A stretch of 64,000 nt of DNA. Source: Thiotrichaceae bacterium UBA973. Lineage in GTDB: Bacteria; Pseudomonadota; Gammaproteobacteria; Eutrophobiales; Eutrophobiaceae. The notes under the pieces were generated by a model. It was not told the DNA's origin. It was given only the letters and a program-made list of their open reading frames with translations, and made no database searches. The stretch is from positions 62,001-126,000 of the forward strand of contig DBBX01000019.1 in assembly GCA_002292815.1 (NCBI GenBank), given 5' to 3'. Positions 44,910 to 53,846 of this stretch are shown in pieces. A program made the translations under genes and the position numbers. Positions within the stretch are counted from its first letter, which is position 1. Each line of letters starts with the position of its first letter.

Positions 44910-45830
44910 GTGAAGACACTAAAAATAGCGACACGCAATAGTCCCCTCGCCCTATGGCAGGCTGAGCACGTCAAACAACAGTTAATAGACCTCCATCCAG
45001 ATTTGAATGTTGAGTTGGTGAGTATGACAACAGAAGGAGATCGGTTTCTTGATGCGCCACTGATTGCTGTTGGAGGGAAAGGGTTGTTTATCAAGGAACT
45101 TGAACAGGCGTTATTAAATGGGGAAGCCGATATCGCGGTGCATTCTATGAAGGATGTAACCATCGATTTGCCTGATGAGCTCGCCATGCCGGTGATATTG
45201 AAACGCGAAGATGTGAGAGATGTGTTTATTTCTAACAACTATAAACAGATTGAAGATCTTCCAGATGGTGCTGTTTTAGGCACTTCAAGCCTGCGTCGTC
45301 AATCACAAGTAAAAGCGCTACGCCCGGGGATAGAGCTAAAAGACCTACGGGGGAACGTGGGTACGCGTTTGCGCAAACTGGACGATGGTGAATATGATGC
45401 CATCATGCTCGCCGCTGCAGGAATCATTCGGCTTGGTTTAAAAAAACGAATCACTCAGTTAATACCCGAATCAGTTTTGTTGCCTGCCATTGGACAGGGC
45501 GCTATTGGTATTGAATGCCGTGCCGGGGATGATGATGTCCTTGAATTGATTGCAGCAGTTAATGATCGTGAAACATCACTTTGTGTTGAAACAGAACGCG
45601 CCTTTAGCCGTCGTCTTTTCGGTGGTTGCCAATTGCCCATTGCGGGACAGGCTTCGATCAAGGGTAATCAGATAAATCTGGTTGGATTGGTTGCAAGAAT
45701 AGATGGTAGTGAAGTGATTAAATCTGAGCTTAGCGGTGGTATAGAAAAGCGTGATGAGATCGGCGCAGCATTAGCAGAGAGTTTATTAGCACGTGGTGCT
45801 GATGATATATTAAAAGAACTCCTGCATTAA
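44910..45830 (+). CDS. hemC: Porphobilinogen deaminase (hydroxymethylbilane synthase)
   Basis: A 306-residue enzyme that polymerises four porphobilinogen units. TLKIATRNSPLALWQAEHV, SMKDV, GTSSLRRQSQV and LRGNVGTRLRKL are present. Cys240 in FGGCQLP carries the dipyrromethane cofactor. It starts with GTG at 44910; no in-frame ATG lies nearby and the family N-terminus begins exactly there. I see no clear Shine-Dalgarno. hemD starts 2 bp after the stop. Confidence 0.96.
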   Translation: MKTLKIATRNSPLALWQAEHVKQQLIDLHPDLNVELVSMTTEGDRFLDAPLIAVGGKGLFIKELEQALLNGEADIAVHSMKDVTIDLPDELAMPVILKREDVRDVFISNNYKQIEDLPDGAVLGTSSLRRQSQVKALRPGIELKDLRGNVGTRLRKLDDGEYDAIMLAAAGIIRLGLKKRITQLIPESVLLPAIGQGAIGIECRAGDDDVLELIAAVNDRETSLCVETERAFSRRLFGGCQLPIAGQASIKGNQINLVGLVARIDGSEVIKSELSGGIEKRDEIGAALAESLLARGADDILKELLH

Positions 45831-45832
45831 TC

Positions 45833-46612
45833 GTGAGTGTAACCCTAGACAAAAAACGAATATTAGTAACCAGGCCAAAGCATCAGGCTGGTCATTTATG
45901 TGAATTAATTACTGCACAAGGGGGGCAAGCTATTGCTTTCCCGACTATCGAGATTCAGCCGGTAAAAGATCTCGACAAAAACCTCTCAAGGAGTAATGCA
46001 CTTTCTGAATATGATTTTGTCATTTTTGTTAGTCGTAATGCGGTAAAACTAGCCTTTGATCATTACCTAAATCTGGCGAGTCTGCCCGAGCACATCACGG
46101 TTTTTGCCATAGGTGCCGGGACAGCAGAGGCCCTGTCTGACTTGAAGATTATGAATGTAATTCATGCTGGTGTGCAGGCCGACAGTGAAGCATTATTACA
46201 TTTGTCAGAAATGCAGAAAGAAAGGCTGACGGGTAAAAAAGTACTGATTATCCGGGGTGTTGGTGGTCGCGAATATTTAGCAGATAATTTAAAGAAACGT
46301 GGTGCATCAGTTGATTATGCTGAGGTATATAAACGCTGTTTACCTGGATATGATGTTAAGAATAGTCATAAAATATGGCAAGATATAAAGCCTGATGCGA
46401 TTGTTATCACTAGTAATGACGGCCTTAGTAATCTGCTGCGTCTGGTTCCAGAGACCGATCAGCCGCAATTATTTGCTACGCCTTTAGTTTTAATGTCAGC
46501 TCGAAGTGATAACCTTGCTAAAGAATTAGGCTTTGTCTCAGTTACGGGTATTGCCATAGAAAAAAATGATGAAGGTCTTTTGTCAGCACTTTTAGACCTT
46601 CTAGGAGAATAG
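45833..46612 (+). CDS. hemD: Uroporphyrinogen-III synthase
   Basis: The 259-residue enzyme cyclises hydroxymethylbilane and flips ring D. Sequence conservation in HemD is low. The N-terminal RILVTRPKHQAGHL, FVSRNAVKLAF, RGVGGREYLAD and ITSNDGLSNLL segments fit. Position between hemC and hemX confirms it. It begins with GTG (45833), two bases after the hemC stop. Confidence 0.92.
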   Translation: MSVTLDKKRILVTRPKHQAGHLCELITAQGGQAIAFPTIEIQPVKDLDKNLSRSNALSEYDFVIFVSRNAVKLAFDHYLNLASLPEHITVFAIGAGTAEALSDLKIMNVIHAGVQADSEALLHLSEMQKERLTGKKVLIIRGVGGREYLADNLKKRGASVDYAEVYKRCLPGYDVKNSHKIWQDIKPDAIVITSNDGLSNLLRLVPETDQPQLFATPLVLMSARSDNLAKELGFVSVTGIAIEKNDEGLLSALLDLLGE

Positions 46613-46618
46613 GAATTA

Positions 46619-47713
46619 ATGAGTGAAGAAATAGAAGGCAAGGCATTGGAAAAAGAAGAAGATAATGAGCCTGTAATGGCTGAAGAAGTTAAAACTAAAA
46701 AGAGTGGTAATAAAATTTATTTAATTTTACTGCTGCTTTTTATTGTTATTTTTTCCGGTGCATTTTATTACGGTCATCAACAAATCGTCATGCTTGAAGA
46801 AAAGTTTGCTTCAACAAGCTCTATCGAAGAGCGCATTCTTTCCGACGTTGATAAGCGTAATAAACAATCAAGTTCTACTTTTCTTGAACTTAGAAATAAA
46901 CTGGATGAATTGACAACAAATCAGGATATGTTGGCGGCGGCGGTTAACCAACCTGTCGAGAAACAGATTCATATCAATGAAGATTACGCGCTTGCTGAAG
47001 TTGAGCACCTGTTAATTATCGCCAGTTACAATCTTCAACTTGATCACGATGTAGCAACTGCGTTGGCAGCTATGGAAGCAGCAGACGCGAGATTGAATGG
47101 TCTGCGTGACCCCATAGTATTGAGTGTGCGCGAACAGTTAACCGCAGATATGAATGAGCTTCGATCATTAAATCAGGCAGACTTGAGTGGCTTAGGTCTG
47201 TTTTTATCAGATCTAATAAATCGTGTTGATCAGCTTCCCCTTAAAGGGAATGTTGTCGTAGAAAAACCAGAGATGGTTGCGGAACAAAATGAAGATCAAT
47301 TAACAGGAATAAAACATTTCTTTGTGCTGGTTTGGGAAGAGTTGAAAAGCCTGGTTGTTATAACGCGTGATACAGAAGTCAATAAGGCGCGTTTATTACC
47401 AGATGAAATATATTTTCTAAGAGCGAACTTAAAACTTGAATTAGCCAATGCTCGATTTGCTGTCTTTAATCGTGACACAAATAATTTACACGCCTCTATA
47501 GGTCATATAGAGACCTGGCTAAATGAGTATTTTGATTTGACTGATGCATCCGCTCAAAATATTTATGATTCATTAAATAAGATGAAAGATCTTGAGCTTG
47601 AATTTCCGCGCATGGATATTAGTTCATCGCTTGAATCGGTTCGTGCACTCATACGTTCTCAAGAAGAGACTAGTAGCGCAATTAATGATGATGAGTTAGA
47701 GCCGATACAATGA
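46619..47713 (+). CDS. hemX: HemX-family membrane protein (uroporphyrinogen-III C-methyltransferase-like)
   Basis: A 364-residue protein with one N-terminal membrane helix (about 32-52) and a long helical, coiled-coil-rich periplasmic region. The core EVEHLLIIASYNLQLDHDVATAL matches the HemX family. The methyltransferase domain of SUMT/CobA is absent, so the common database name misleads; its role in heme formation is unclear. It lies six bases after hemD and overlaps hemY by ATGA (47710-47713). Confidence 0.88.
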   Translation: MSEEIEGKALEKEEDNEPVMAEEVKTKKSGNKIYLILLLLFIVIFSGAFYYGHQQIVMLEEKFASTSSIEERILSDVDKRNKQSSSTFLELRNKLDELTTNQDMLAAAVNQPVEKQIHINEDYALAEVEHLLIIASYNLQLDHDVATALAAMEAADARLNGLRDPIVLSVREQLTADMNELRSLNQADLSGLGLFLSDLINRVDQLPLKGNVVVEKPEMVAEQNEDQLTGIKHFFVLVWEELKSLVVITRDTEVNKARLLPDEIYFLRANLKLELANARFAVFNRDTNNLHASIGHIETWLNEYFDLTDASAQNIYDSLNKMKDLELEFPRMDISSSLESVRALIRSQEETSSAINDDELEPIQ

Positions 47714-48906
47714 AATTATTGCTGTTAAGTCTGCTAGCTTTATTGATTGCTATTGTGATTGGTTCATTGGCCGGCTCTGATACCGGATATGTCATGATGA
47801 CCATCTCGGGTTGGACAATACAAACTACGGCAACCTTGTTTGTTATTGTTTTATTTCTAGGTTTCCTGGTAACTTATCTTGTTGTGCGTAGCCTGGCACG
47901 CTTTTTTGAAATACCAAAGGAGTTAAAAACCTGGCGCCAGCATCGACATCAACGACGTGCTGAAAAATACCTGACGCAAGGTTTGATCAACATGACCGAA
48001 GGTCGTTGGAGGCAGGCCGAACGTGATTTTTGTAAAGCAGCCCCGTTCAGTCGAGCGCCCTATGTTAATTATCTTTGTGCGGCACGCGCTGCACAGGAGT
48101 TACATGCCGTTGATCGCCGTGATGAATATTTACGTCTAGCCTATCAGAACAATCCCGATGCGAGCCTTGCAGTAGGTATCACGCAAGCAGAATTACAGTT
48201 AAGCGAACAACAAACAGAACAAGCGCTAGCAACTTTAAAGCACCTACAAAACAAGCAGCCAAATCAAAATCAGGTCAAACAATTATTGTTAGAAACCTAT
48301 ACTGATCTCAATGATTGGCAATCAGTGTTGAATATCATTCCTTCTATTGAAAAAACCAGTCTCTATCCACGTGAGCAGATCCAGGCAAAACAACTTGATG
48401 CCTATGCTGGTTTGTTAAAGGAAGCTGGCAATAGAAAGGATAAGCAAACGTTAAACACTCTATGGGCTAATATTCCGCGAAAGTTAAAACAACATTTTTA
48501 TCTGATAGAAGTGTATGTCACGGAACGGCTCAAGTTTGACGATACAACAGATTGCGAATTGTTATTAAAGACGGCATTAAAACGACAATGGGATCATTTG
48601 TTAGTACGTTTATATGGGCTCGTGGTGGCATCTGATTTAGCAAAACAACAGACGACGGCTGAATCGTGGTTGAATAATCATTCGCGAGACGCAGTCTTAC
48701 TATTAACACTGGGACGCATCTGTATGCGTAATCAATTGTGGGGCAAGGCCAGGGATTACTTGCGAGAAAGCATTGATGTTCAGGCTAACCCAGAAGCATA
48801 TTATGAATTTGCCCGATTGCATGAACAAGAGGGTGATCGCAAAGCAGCGGCTGAATGTTATGAAAAGGGCCTTACACTTGCGACAGGAATCCCTAGCGTA
48901 AATTAA
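47710..48906 (+). CDS. hemY: HemY-family TPR membrane protein
   Basis: A 398-residue protein with two N-terminal membrane helices (about 3-22 and 41-62), then the HemY_N signature (AEKYLTQGLINMTEGRW) and TPR helices. It is the gammaproteobacterial HemY of unknown mechanism, not the Bacillus protoporphyrinogen oxidase of that name. It is translationally coupled to hemX. The last four bases overlap the convergent ferredoxin-reductase gene. Confidence 0.92.
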   Translation: MKLLLLSLLALLIAIVIGSLAGSDTGYVMMTISGWTIQTTATLFVIVLFLGFLVTYLVVRSLARFFEIPKELKTWRQHRHQRRAEKYLTQGLINMTEGRWRQAERDFCKAAPFSRAPYVNYLCAARAAQELHAVDRRDEYLRLAYQNNPDASLAVGITQAELQLSEQQTEQALATLKHLQNKQPNQNQVKQLLLETYTDLNDWQSVLNIIPSIEKTSLYPREQIQAKQLDAYAGLLKEAGNRKDKQTLNTLWANIPRKLKQHFYLIEVYVTERLKFDDTTDCELLLKTALKRQWDHLLVRLYGLVVASDLAKQQTTAESWLNNHSRDAVLLLTLGRICMRNQLWGKARDYLRESIDVQANPEAYYEFARLHEQEGDRKAAAECYEKGLTLATGIPSVN

Positions 48907-49913
48907 TTAGCAGCAAATTCAAATGAGTCTGAGTATAGATGATCTCTAATTAATCCATTTGCCGGGAATGATTCAACAATGGCATTAATCATTGGTGGTG
49001 GTCCGCAAGCATAGATGTCGTAAGCTGATAAGTCGGCATGATCTTTTAAAACAACATCATGCACAAAACCTATTTTGCCTAGCCAGCCATTCAATTTTTC
49101 AATCTCTGATAATACTGGATGATATTGAATATGTTCATGATTGCTTGACCATGCTTCAGCCATATCATTAAGGTATAGATCGTTAGCTGTGCGCGCACCC
49201 CAATAAAATTCGATAGGTCGTTTGTGATTGTTTTTAAGCGAGTATTCAATCAGGCTTTTAATGGGAGCAAAGCCGGTGCCACCAGCAATCATAATTATAG
49301 GTCTATCCGAATCATGCAAAGTAAATTGACCTAATGGCCCTTCTATCCGCAATAGTGTTTTTTCAGTCAGATCTTTAAAGGCGTAATCAGAGAATAAGCC
49401 CCCATCATAATGACGGATATGTAATTCCAGGCTTTGATCTTGATCTGGCGGGTTGGCCAAAGAGAATGAACGACGTTTGCCGTCTTGCATAAGGATATCG
49501 ATATACTGACCAGCGAGAAATTGTAGTCGTTCTGTTTTTGGCAGTTCGAGTATTAAACGCATGACATCATCATTGAGCTTTTCACACTTAGTGACTCGAC
49601 AGGGGAACTGGCGGGTTTTTATATCGACGGTCGATTCGACTGTACGAGCCTTGATAGTAACATCGCAATTTGCTTTAGCCTGGCACAGAAAGGCATAACC
49701 CTGTTCGATGTCCTTTTCTTTTAGTCCTTCAGGCGTTCCGTCAGGATAAGAAATATCACCTGAAACTATTTTGGCTATGCATGAGCCACAAACCCCATTG
49801 CGACATCCATAGGGTAATCCATGTCCCTGTCGTAAGGCTGCTTCAAGTATGGTTTCATGTTTTTCAACATCGAAAACAATGTCTTGATCTGAAAGTTGGG
49901 CTTTATATGACAT
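48903..49913 (-). CDS. [2Fe-2S] ferredoxin-FAD/NAD(P)H reductase (DdhD/AscD-like)
   Basis: A 336-residue electron-transfer protein. An N-terminal plant-type ferredoxin domain has cluster cysteines 37, 42, 45 and 77. An FAD domain with RSFSLANPP follows, then an NAD(P) domain with MIAGGTGFAPIKSLIEY and YACGPPPMI. It is often annotated as CDP-6-deoxy-delta-3,4-glucoseen reductase, but no deoxysugar genes lie nearby. The natural partner is unknown; it could be a general flavin/ferredoxin reductase. Confidence 0.85.
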   Translation of the reverse strand: MSYKAQLSDQDIVFDVEKHETILEAALRQGHGLPYGCRNGVCGSCIAKIVSGDISYPDGTPEGLKEKDIEQGYAFLCQAKANCDVTIKARTVESTVDIKTRQFPCRVTKCEKLNDDVMRLILELPKTERLQFLAGQYIDILMQDGKRRSFSLANPPDQDQSLELHIRHYDGGLFSDYAFKDLTEKTLLRIEGPLGQFTLHDSDRPIIMIAGGTGFAPIKSLIEYSLKNNHKRPIEFYWGARTANDLYLNDMAEAWSSNHEHIQYHPVLSEIEKLNGWLGKIGFVHDVVLKDHADLSAYDIYACGPPPMINAIVESFPANGLIRDHLYSDSFEFAAN

Positions 49914-49958
49914 AACAAATTTTATGATAACAGCAAGTAATGCTGTAACGCGGTGAGA

Positions 49959-50618
49959 TTAATTATTAGGCTGACTTTTACTGCTGTTTAACCAACGAAG
50001 CAAAGGTTCCCATTGCTCGCGGTCATAATATGTTTTTGAGGGAGGTAATTCAAATATACTTGAACCTCGTTCTGCCGCATGTATGTAATTCTGACTTTGT
50101 CGTAGCATAGTCATAAAAGGCAAACGTTTGCCATCAGGTAATTTTAGTTTATCCAGGTAATATTCAAGTTTTGCGGCTATTAAGGTGTCTTCCCTTACAC
50201 GATTTGCAACCGTTGCAATCTTGATTTTGTTATTAATGGATCCTTTTAGTGAAAACAGCTCGTCAAGGAATCGCTCGGCTGCACGAATGTCTATTGGCGA
50301 AGCAATGACTGGTATTACCATAGTTTGTGCCTGACTGAGAAATTTACTGAGCCTTTTATCACTGACGCCAGCTGGTGTATCCATCACCAGAATGTCAGTT
50401 TCCTGAGGTATTTGTAAACTACCCTTGTTCAAAACCGCATTATTGATTGGGCTATGTTTATCTGATCTTGCGTTTAGCCAATCTTGGCTCGAACCTTGAG
50501 GGTCACAATCCGCCAAGGTTACTTTTTTTCCACTAATAGAAAAATAGCTGGCGATATTGGTTGCCAGGGTACTTTTACCACTCCCGCCTTTAGGGTTTAG
50601 AACCAGTATGGTGCGCAT
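49959..50618 (-). CDS. Orphan ParA-family ATPase
   Basis: A 219-residue ParA/MinD-type ATPase with the deviant Walker A KGGSGKST (residues 10-17, signature Lys10), switch I DCDPQGSSQDW and Walker B ILVMDTPAGV. No parB, parS-like repeat or other partition gene is adjacent. It resembles the ParA-like proteins that position cellular cargo rather than DNA. Its neighbours are a phosphoribulokinase gene and the ferredoxin reductase gene. The cargo is unknown. Confidence 0.85.
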   Translation of the reverse strand: MRTILVLNPKGGSGKSTLATNIASYFSISGKKVTLADCDPQGSSQDWLNARSDKHSPINNAVLNKGSLQIPQETDILVMDTPAGVSDKRLSKFLSQAQTMVIPVIASPIDIRAAERFLDELFSLKGSINNKIKIATVANRVREDTLIAAKLEYYLDKLKLPDGKRLPFMTMLRQSQNYIHAAERGSSIFELPPSKTYYDREQWEPLLRWLNSSKSQPNN

Positions 50619-50667
50619 GAGCCTATTAAAACATTGTTATCAAATGATTGTAAATCAACATTTATGG

Positions 50668-51546
50668 TCAAATGAAGGTGCCCTTTTGTGTATATAACTT
50701 GGTTATCAAGGGCGTAAGTATTAATTGCATAGCAAAAATCATTTTTCCAGCAGGCACGACAATTGTCTCTGGACTCGACATCATTGAGCCTTCAAGCATC
50801 TCTAACAGGTAACGAAAATCGACCTCAATTTTTTCCTGGTTTCGTATATGAATTACACTGAAGCTCTCATCATTACTGGGTATGTATTCTGCTGCGAACG
50901 GATTAGATGTGTCTATCGTGGGTACGCGTTGAAAGTTAATATCGGTACGAGAGAACTGAGGGGTAATGTAATGCATATAGTCGTGCATACGATCCAGAAT
51001 AAGCTTGGTTGCGTCTTCCGTAGAATACCCTCTGAGCGCACGGTCTCTATGGATCTTTTGCATCCATTCAAGGTTAATGATGGGGGTGAATCCGATTAAT
51101 AGATCAACATGTTGGCAGACATCGACGGCATCGGTTACCAGACCACCATGCAGTCCTTCATAAAAAAGTAAATCAGAATTCACCTCAATAGGCTCCCAAG
51201 GGGTTATTGAGCCTGGTGGTAAACCATGTTGCGATGCCTCTTTTACGTCATGAATATAAAAACGGCGTTTTCCGGTGCCGTTTTCACCATATTCTTGGAA
51301 TAGACCTTCCAGTTCGCCAAAGAGATTACCCTCCGGGCCAAAGTGAGTCAGGTTTTCACCTTTGGCTTCTGCTGCGGTACTCAGCTTCTCCATTTCTGCG
51401 CGATCATAGCGATGAAAACAATCTCCCTCGATATAAGCGGGGTTAATACTGAGCTTGCGAAACATGGATTCAAATGCGTCTCTGGCTATACTGGTGCCGG
51501 CACCGGATGAACCTGTTACGGCAATTATTGGATGTTTTTGTGACAT
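50668..51546 (-). CDS. prk: Phosphoribulokinase
   Basis: A 292-residue proteobacterial-type phosphoribulokinase. Walker A is GSSGAGTS (12-19), followed by EGDCFHRYDRAEM, LFYEGLHGGLV with the catalytic Asp/Glu region, and HRDRALRGYS. It phosphorylates ribulose-5-phosphate to ribulose-1,5-bisphosphate for RuBisCO. This type also occurs as PrkB in non-autotrophs such as E. coli, so autotrophy is suggested but not proven. It is divergent from msbA. Confidence 0.9.
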   Translation of the reverse strand: MSQKHPIIAVTGSSGAGTSIARDAFESMFRKLSINPAYIEGDCFHRYDRAEMEKLSTAAEAKGENLTHFGPEGNLFGELEGLFQEYGENGTGKRRFYIHDVKEASQHGLPPGSITPWEPIEVNSDLLFYEGLHGGLVTDAVDVCQHVDLLIGFTPIINLEWMQKIHRDRALRGYSTEDATKLILDRMHDYMHYITPQFSRTDINFQRVPTIDTSNPFAAEYIPSNDESFSVIHIRNQEKIEVDFRYLLEMLEGSMMSSPETIVVPAGKMIFAMQLILTPLITKLYTQKGTFI

Positions 51547-51640
51547 GGTGTTTAGATTATCCTCAGAAGAACGCAGCTTCTATGTTTTATTCGTATTTTA
51601 TTTAACCAGCTAGTCTCAACGCTGCGGCGGGTTTACTAAC

Positions 51641-51652
51641 GCAATGCATTGC
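51641..51652. promoter_or_regulatory. 12-bp palindrome between prk and msbA
   Basis: GCAATGCATTGC is perfectly self-complementary. It sits in the 167-bp divergent gap. A palindrome this short can occur by chance. Confidence 0.25.
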
Positions 51653-51701
51653 ACAATTTCACTCTCACGGGCATTATAAGCCATATAACACGCTGATTTA
51701 C

Positions 51702-51709
51702 AAGGGGAA
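51702..51709 (+). promoter_or_regulatory. Shine-Dalgarno supporting a TTG start for msbA
   Basis: AAGGGGAA lies 4 bases before TTG 51714 (SD core GGGG 6 bases before). The next ATG is at 51726. Confidence 0.55.
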
Positions 51710-51713
51710 TAGT

Positions 51714-53459
51714 TTGGGCTCGTCAATGAATACAGATATTATCTTATATCGCAGGCTGTTAAGCCATGTTGTTCCCTATTGGCGCGTGTTTCTGTTATCT
51801 ATTATCAGTATGATCGTGCTGGCGGCGACAGATCCCCTGATACCGGCATTGATGCAGCCTCTTTTAAATGGTGCCTTTATAGACAAGGATCCGCAAACAA
51901 TCGCGACTATGCCGTTTTTGTTTGTTGGTTTATTTGTTATTCGCGGTTTGGCTGCCTATGTCAGTGGTTTGTCCTTAAATTGGGTTGCCATTAAAGTAAT
52001 CATGGATCTTCGTCAATTGATGTTTGATCGGTTGATTGATTACCCGACCTCTTTTTTTGATGCCAACCGCTCTGGTAGTTTGATGTCACGGTTTACCTAT
52101 GATGTTACCCAGATAAAAGACGCATCGGCTAATGCTATTTCAACCTTGGTTCGAGACTCCTTATCTGTTTTAGGCCTATTGGCCTGGATGTTTTATATCG
52201 ACTGGTCGCTGGCCTTGATCTGCATGATTGGAGCCCCGATTATTGCCATTATCATCTCAATTATCCGGCGTCGCTTGCGCAAAATGAGTCGTAAGGTGCA
52301 GGATACGATGGGTGATATTCACCACGTTCTTGCGGAATGTTTCGATGGGCAAAAGGTGATTAAACTCTATGGTGGGCAGGAGGTTGAAAAACAACGTTTC
52401 TTTAAGACTATTAATGCGCATCGCCGTTTTTCCATGAAGTTTTTAAGTGCGTCTGTCGCAACCGGTCCGGCAATACAAATATTCACCGCATTTCTTCTTG
52501 CGATTATTATTTATGTTGCCACTCAACAGGCTAGTTCAAATAGTTTGCTGGTCGGTGATTTTGTCTCATTCTTTGCAGCTATAGCGATGATATTGGGCCC
52601 TCTAAAACGACTGGCCGGAGTTAATGAACATATTCAAAAAGGACTGGCCGCAAGTGAAAGCGTATTTAATATACTCGATACAGATATCGAGCCTCAATCA
52701 GGTGATAAGAACTTAACAAATGTAAAAGGTAAACTTGAATTTAAAAATGTTTCATACCGTTATGCCGAAGCAGAAGCTCAGGCGCTTGATTCGATAAGCT
52801 TGATAATTCAACCGGGAGAAACTGTGGCACTGGTTGGTGAGTCAGGTAGTGGCAAGACGACATTAGCTAATCTAATACCAAGATTTTATGAGTTGAGTAT
52901 GGGTGCAATACTCTATGATGATATTGATATAAGAGAGTTGTCCTTATTATCACTTCGAAACAACATCGCCTATGTTAGTCAGGATGTTGTGCTGTTCAAT
53001 GATAGTGTTAGAAATAATATCGCTTATGGTGATCTTAATGATGCGTCGGATGATGCTATTTGGGCGGCAGCAGAAGCGGCTTGTGCAACAGAGTTTATAA
53101 ATGAACTGCCTGAAAAGATGGATACTATTGTTGGCGAAGATGGTACTCGTTTATCGGGCGGGCAACGTCAGCGCTTAGCCATTGCCCGTGCCTTGTTAAA
53201 AGATGCAAGTCTATTAATTCTAGATGAAGCAACATCTTCACTAGACACATGTTCAGAGCGACACATCCAATCTGCATTAGAGAATGTAAAAAAAGGACGT
53301 ACATCGTTAATCATCGCGCACCGCCTATCCACAATTGAGAACGCAGATCATATTGTCGTCTTAGATAAAGGACATATTGTTGAAGAAGGCAAGCATGATG
53401 AGTTATTAAAGCTTCAAAATCATTATGCGAGATTGCATCAAGTGCAGTTTCGTGATTAG
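51714..53459 (+). CDS. msbA: Lipid A export ABC transporter MsbA
   Basis: A 581-residue half-transporter: six-helix membrane domain (about 20-310) and one nucleotide-binding domain. Walker A is GESGSGKTT, Q loop AYVSQDVVLF, signature LSGGQRQR, Walker B LLILDEATSSLD, and H loop AHRLSTIE. Length and N-terminal pattern match MsbA, which flips lipid A core across the inner membrane. The TTG at 51714 has a good ribosome site; ATG 51726 would remove only four residues. lpxK, the usual partner, does not follow. Confidence 0.93.
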   Translation: MGSSMNTDIILYRRLLSHVVPYWRVFLLSIISMIVLAATDPLIPALMQPLLNGAFIDKDPQTIATMPFLFVGLFVIRGLAAYVSGLSLNWVAIKVIMDLRQLMFDRLIDYPTSFFDANRSGSLMSRFTYDVTQIKDASANAISTLVRDSLSVLGLLAWMFYIDWSLALICMIGAPIIAIIISIIRRRLRKMSRKVQDTMGDIHHVLAECFDGQKVIKLYGGQEVEKQRFFKTINAHRRFSMKFLSASVATGPAIQIFTAFLLAIIIYVATQQASSNSLLVGDFVSFFAAIAMILGPLKRLAGVNEHIQKGLAASESVFNILDTDIEPQSGDKNLTNVKGKLEFKNVSYRYAEAEAQALDSISLIIQPGETVALVGESGSGKTTLANLIPRFYELSMGAILYDDIDIRELSLLSLRNNIAYVSQDVVLFNDSVRNNIAYGDLNDASDDAIWAAAEAACATEFINELPEKMDTIVGEDGTRLSGGQRQRLAIARALLKDASLLILDEATSSLDTCSERHIQSALENVKKGRTSLIIAHRLSTIENADHIVVLDKGHIVEEGKHDELLKLQNHYARLHQVQFRD

Positions 53460-53473
53460 TAACGAGGCTCGCT

Positions 53474-53499
53474 CAGTCACAACATTCATGTTGTGACTG
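53474..53499. repeat. Perfect hairpin after msbA
   Basis: CAGTCACAACAT (53474-53485) and ATGTTGTGACTG (53488-53499) are perfect 12-bp arms with a two-base centre, 15 bases after the msbA stop. There is no T run, so it may be a processing or stability hairpin rather than an intrinsic terminator. Confidence 0.65.
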
Positions 53500-53653
53500 C
53501 ACTGAAATGTACGTTCTATACATATGACCTACTAACTACTCACTCGGCATAACATAAGGGTTTCGTTGAAACGCACCACATTTAAAGCGTGTTCGATGGA
53601 CAGAAAAATCATCTTTATTTAGTAGGATGGTGTAATAAGAATGGATTTAAAGT

Positions 53654-53714
53654 ATGTCCGCTTTTTGTTGTTGGCATAAGTGTTAATATGCCGCTTACGA
53701 CCCAAAGCAGTCAT
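53654..53714. repeat. Degenerate inverted-repeat element
   Basis: ATGTCCGCTTT (53654-53664) and AAAGCAGTCAT (53704-53714) pair at 9 of 11 positions around CCGCTTACGACCC. The sequence resembles a GTCCGCTTT...AAAGCGGAC repeat that I recall from gammaproteobacterial intergenic DNA. Confidence 0.4.
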
Positions 53715-53793
53715 AAATATTGATTGTGGACTATTTCAGATAATTAAAAATACTATTCTGTTTTAGTTCCAATAAAAATATTTGTAGTATAAA

Positions 53794-53807
53794 TTGATTC
53801 ATATCAA
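53794..53807. promoter_or_regulatory. Perfect FNR/Anr-type site upstream of the cus operon
   Basis: TTGATTCATATCAA fits the FNR/Anr consensus TTGAT-N4-ATCAA with no mismatch, and the dyad extends by one base each side. Its centre is 53800.5. A TATATT at 53831-53836 would put the transcription start near 53842, placing the site at about -41.5, the class II activator position. Confidence 0.6.
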
Positions 53808-53815
53808 TAAAACCC

Positions 53816-53846
53816 TTGGCTTGATAGTTATATATTGAACTATAAT
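53816..53846 (+). promoter_or_regulatory. Alternative promoter with 19-bp spacer and dyad
   Basis: TTGGCT (53816-53821) and TATAAT (53841-53846) are 19 bp apart. A dyad ATAGTT-N8-AACTAT (53824-53843) lies in the spacer. A long spacer with a dyad is the layout of MerR-family metal promoters such as CueR targets, although the arms do not match the CueR consensus. Confidence 0.3.

Larger units (their letters stand above)
53460..53844. other. 385-bp regulatory/intergenic region before the cus operon
   Basis: No credible gene. It holds an inverted repeat after msbA (53474-53499), a degenerate inverted repeat (53654-53714), an FNR-type box (53794-53807) and promoter-like elements next to the operon start. 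Confidence 0.7.

Noticed and set aside
49959..50618. Plasmid partition or carboxysome-positioning (McdA) system
   Set aside because: Only a ParA-like gene is visible; there is no ParB, McdB, parS-like repeat or carboxysome gene, so I list it as an orphan only.
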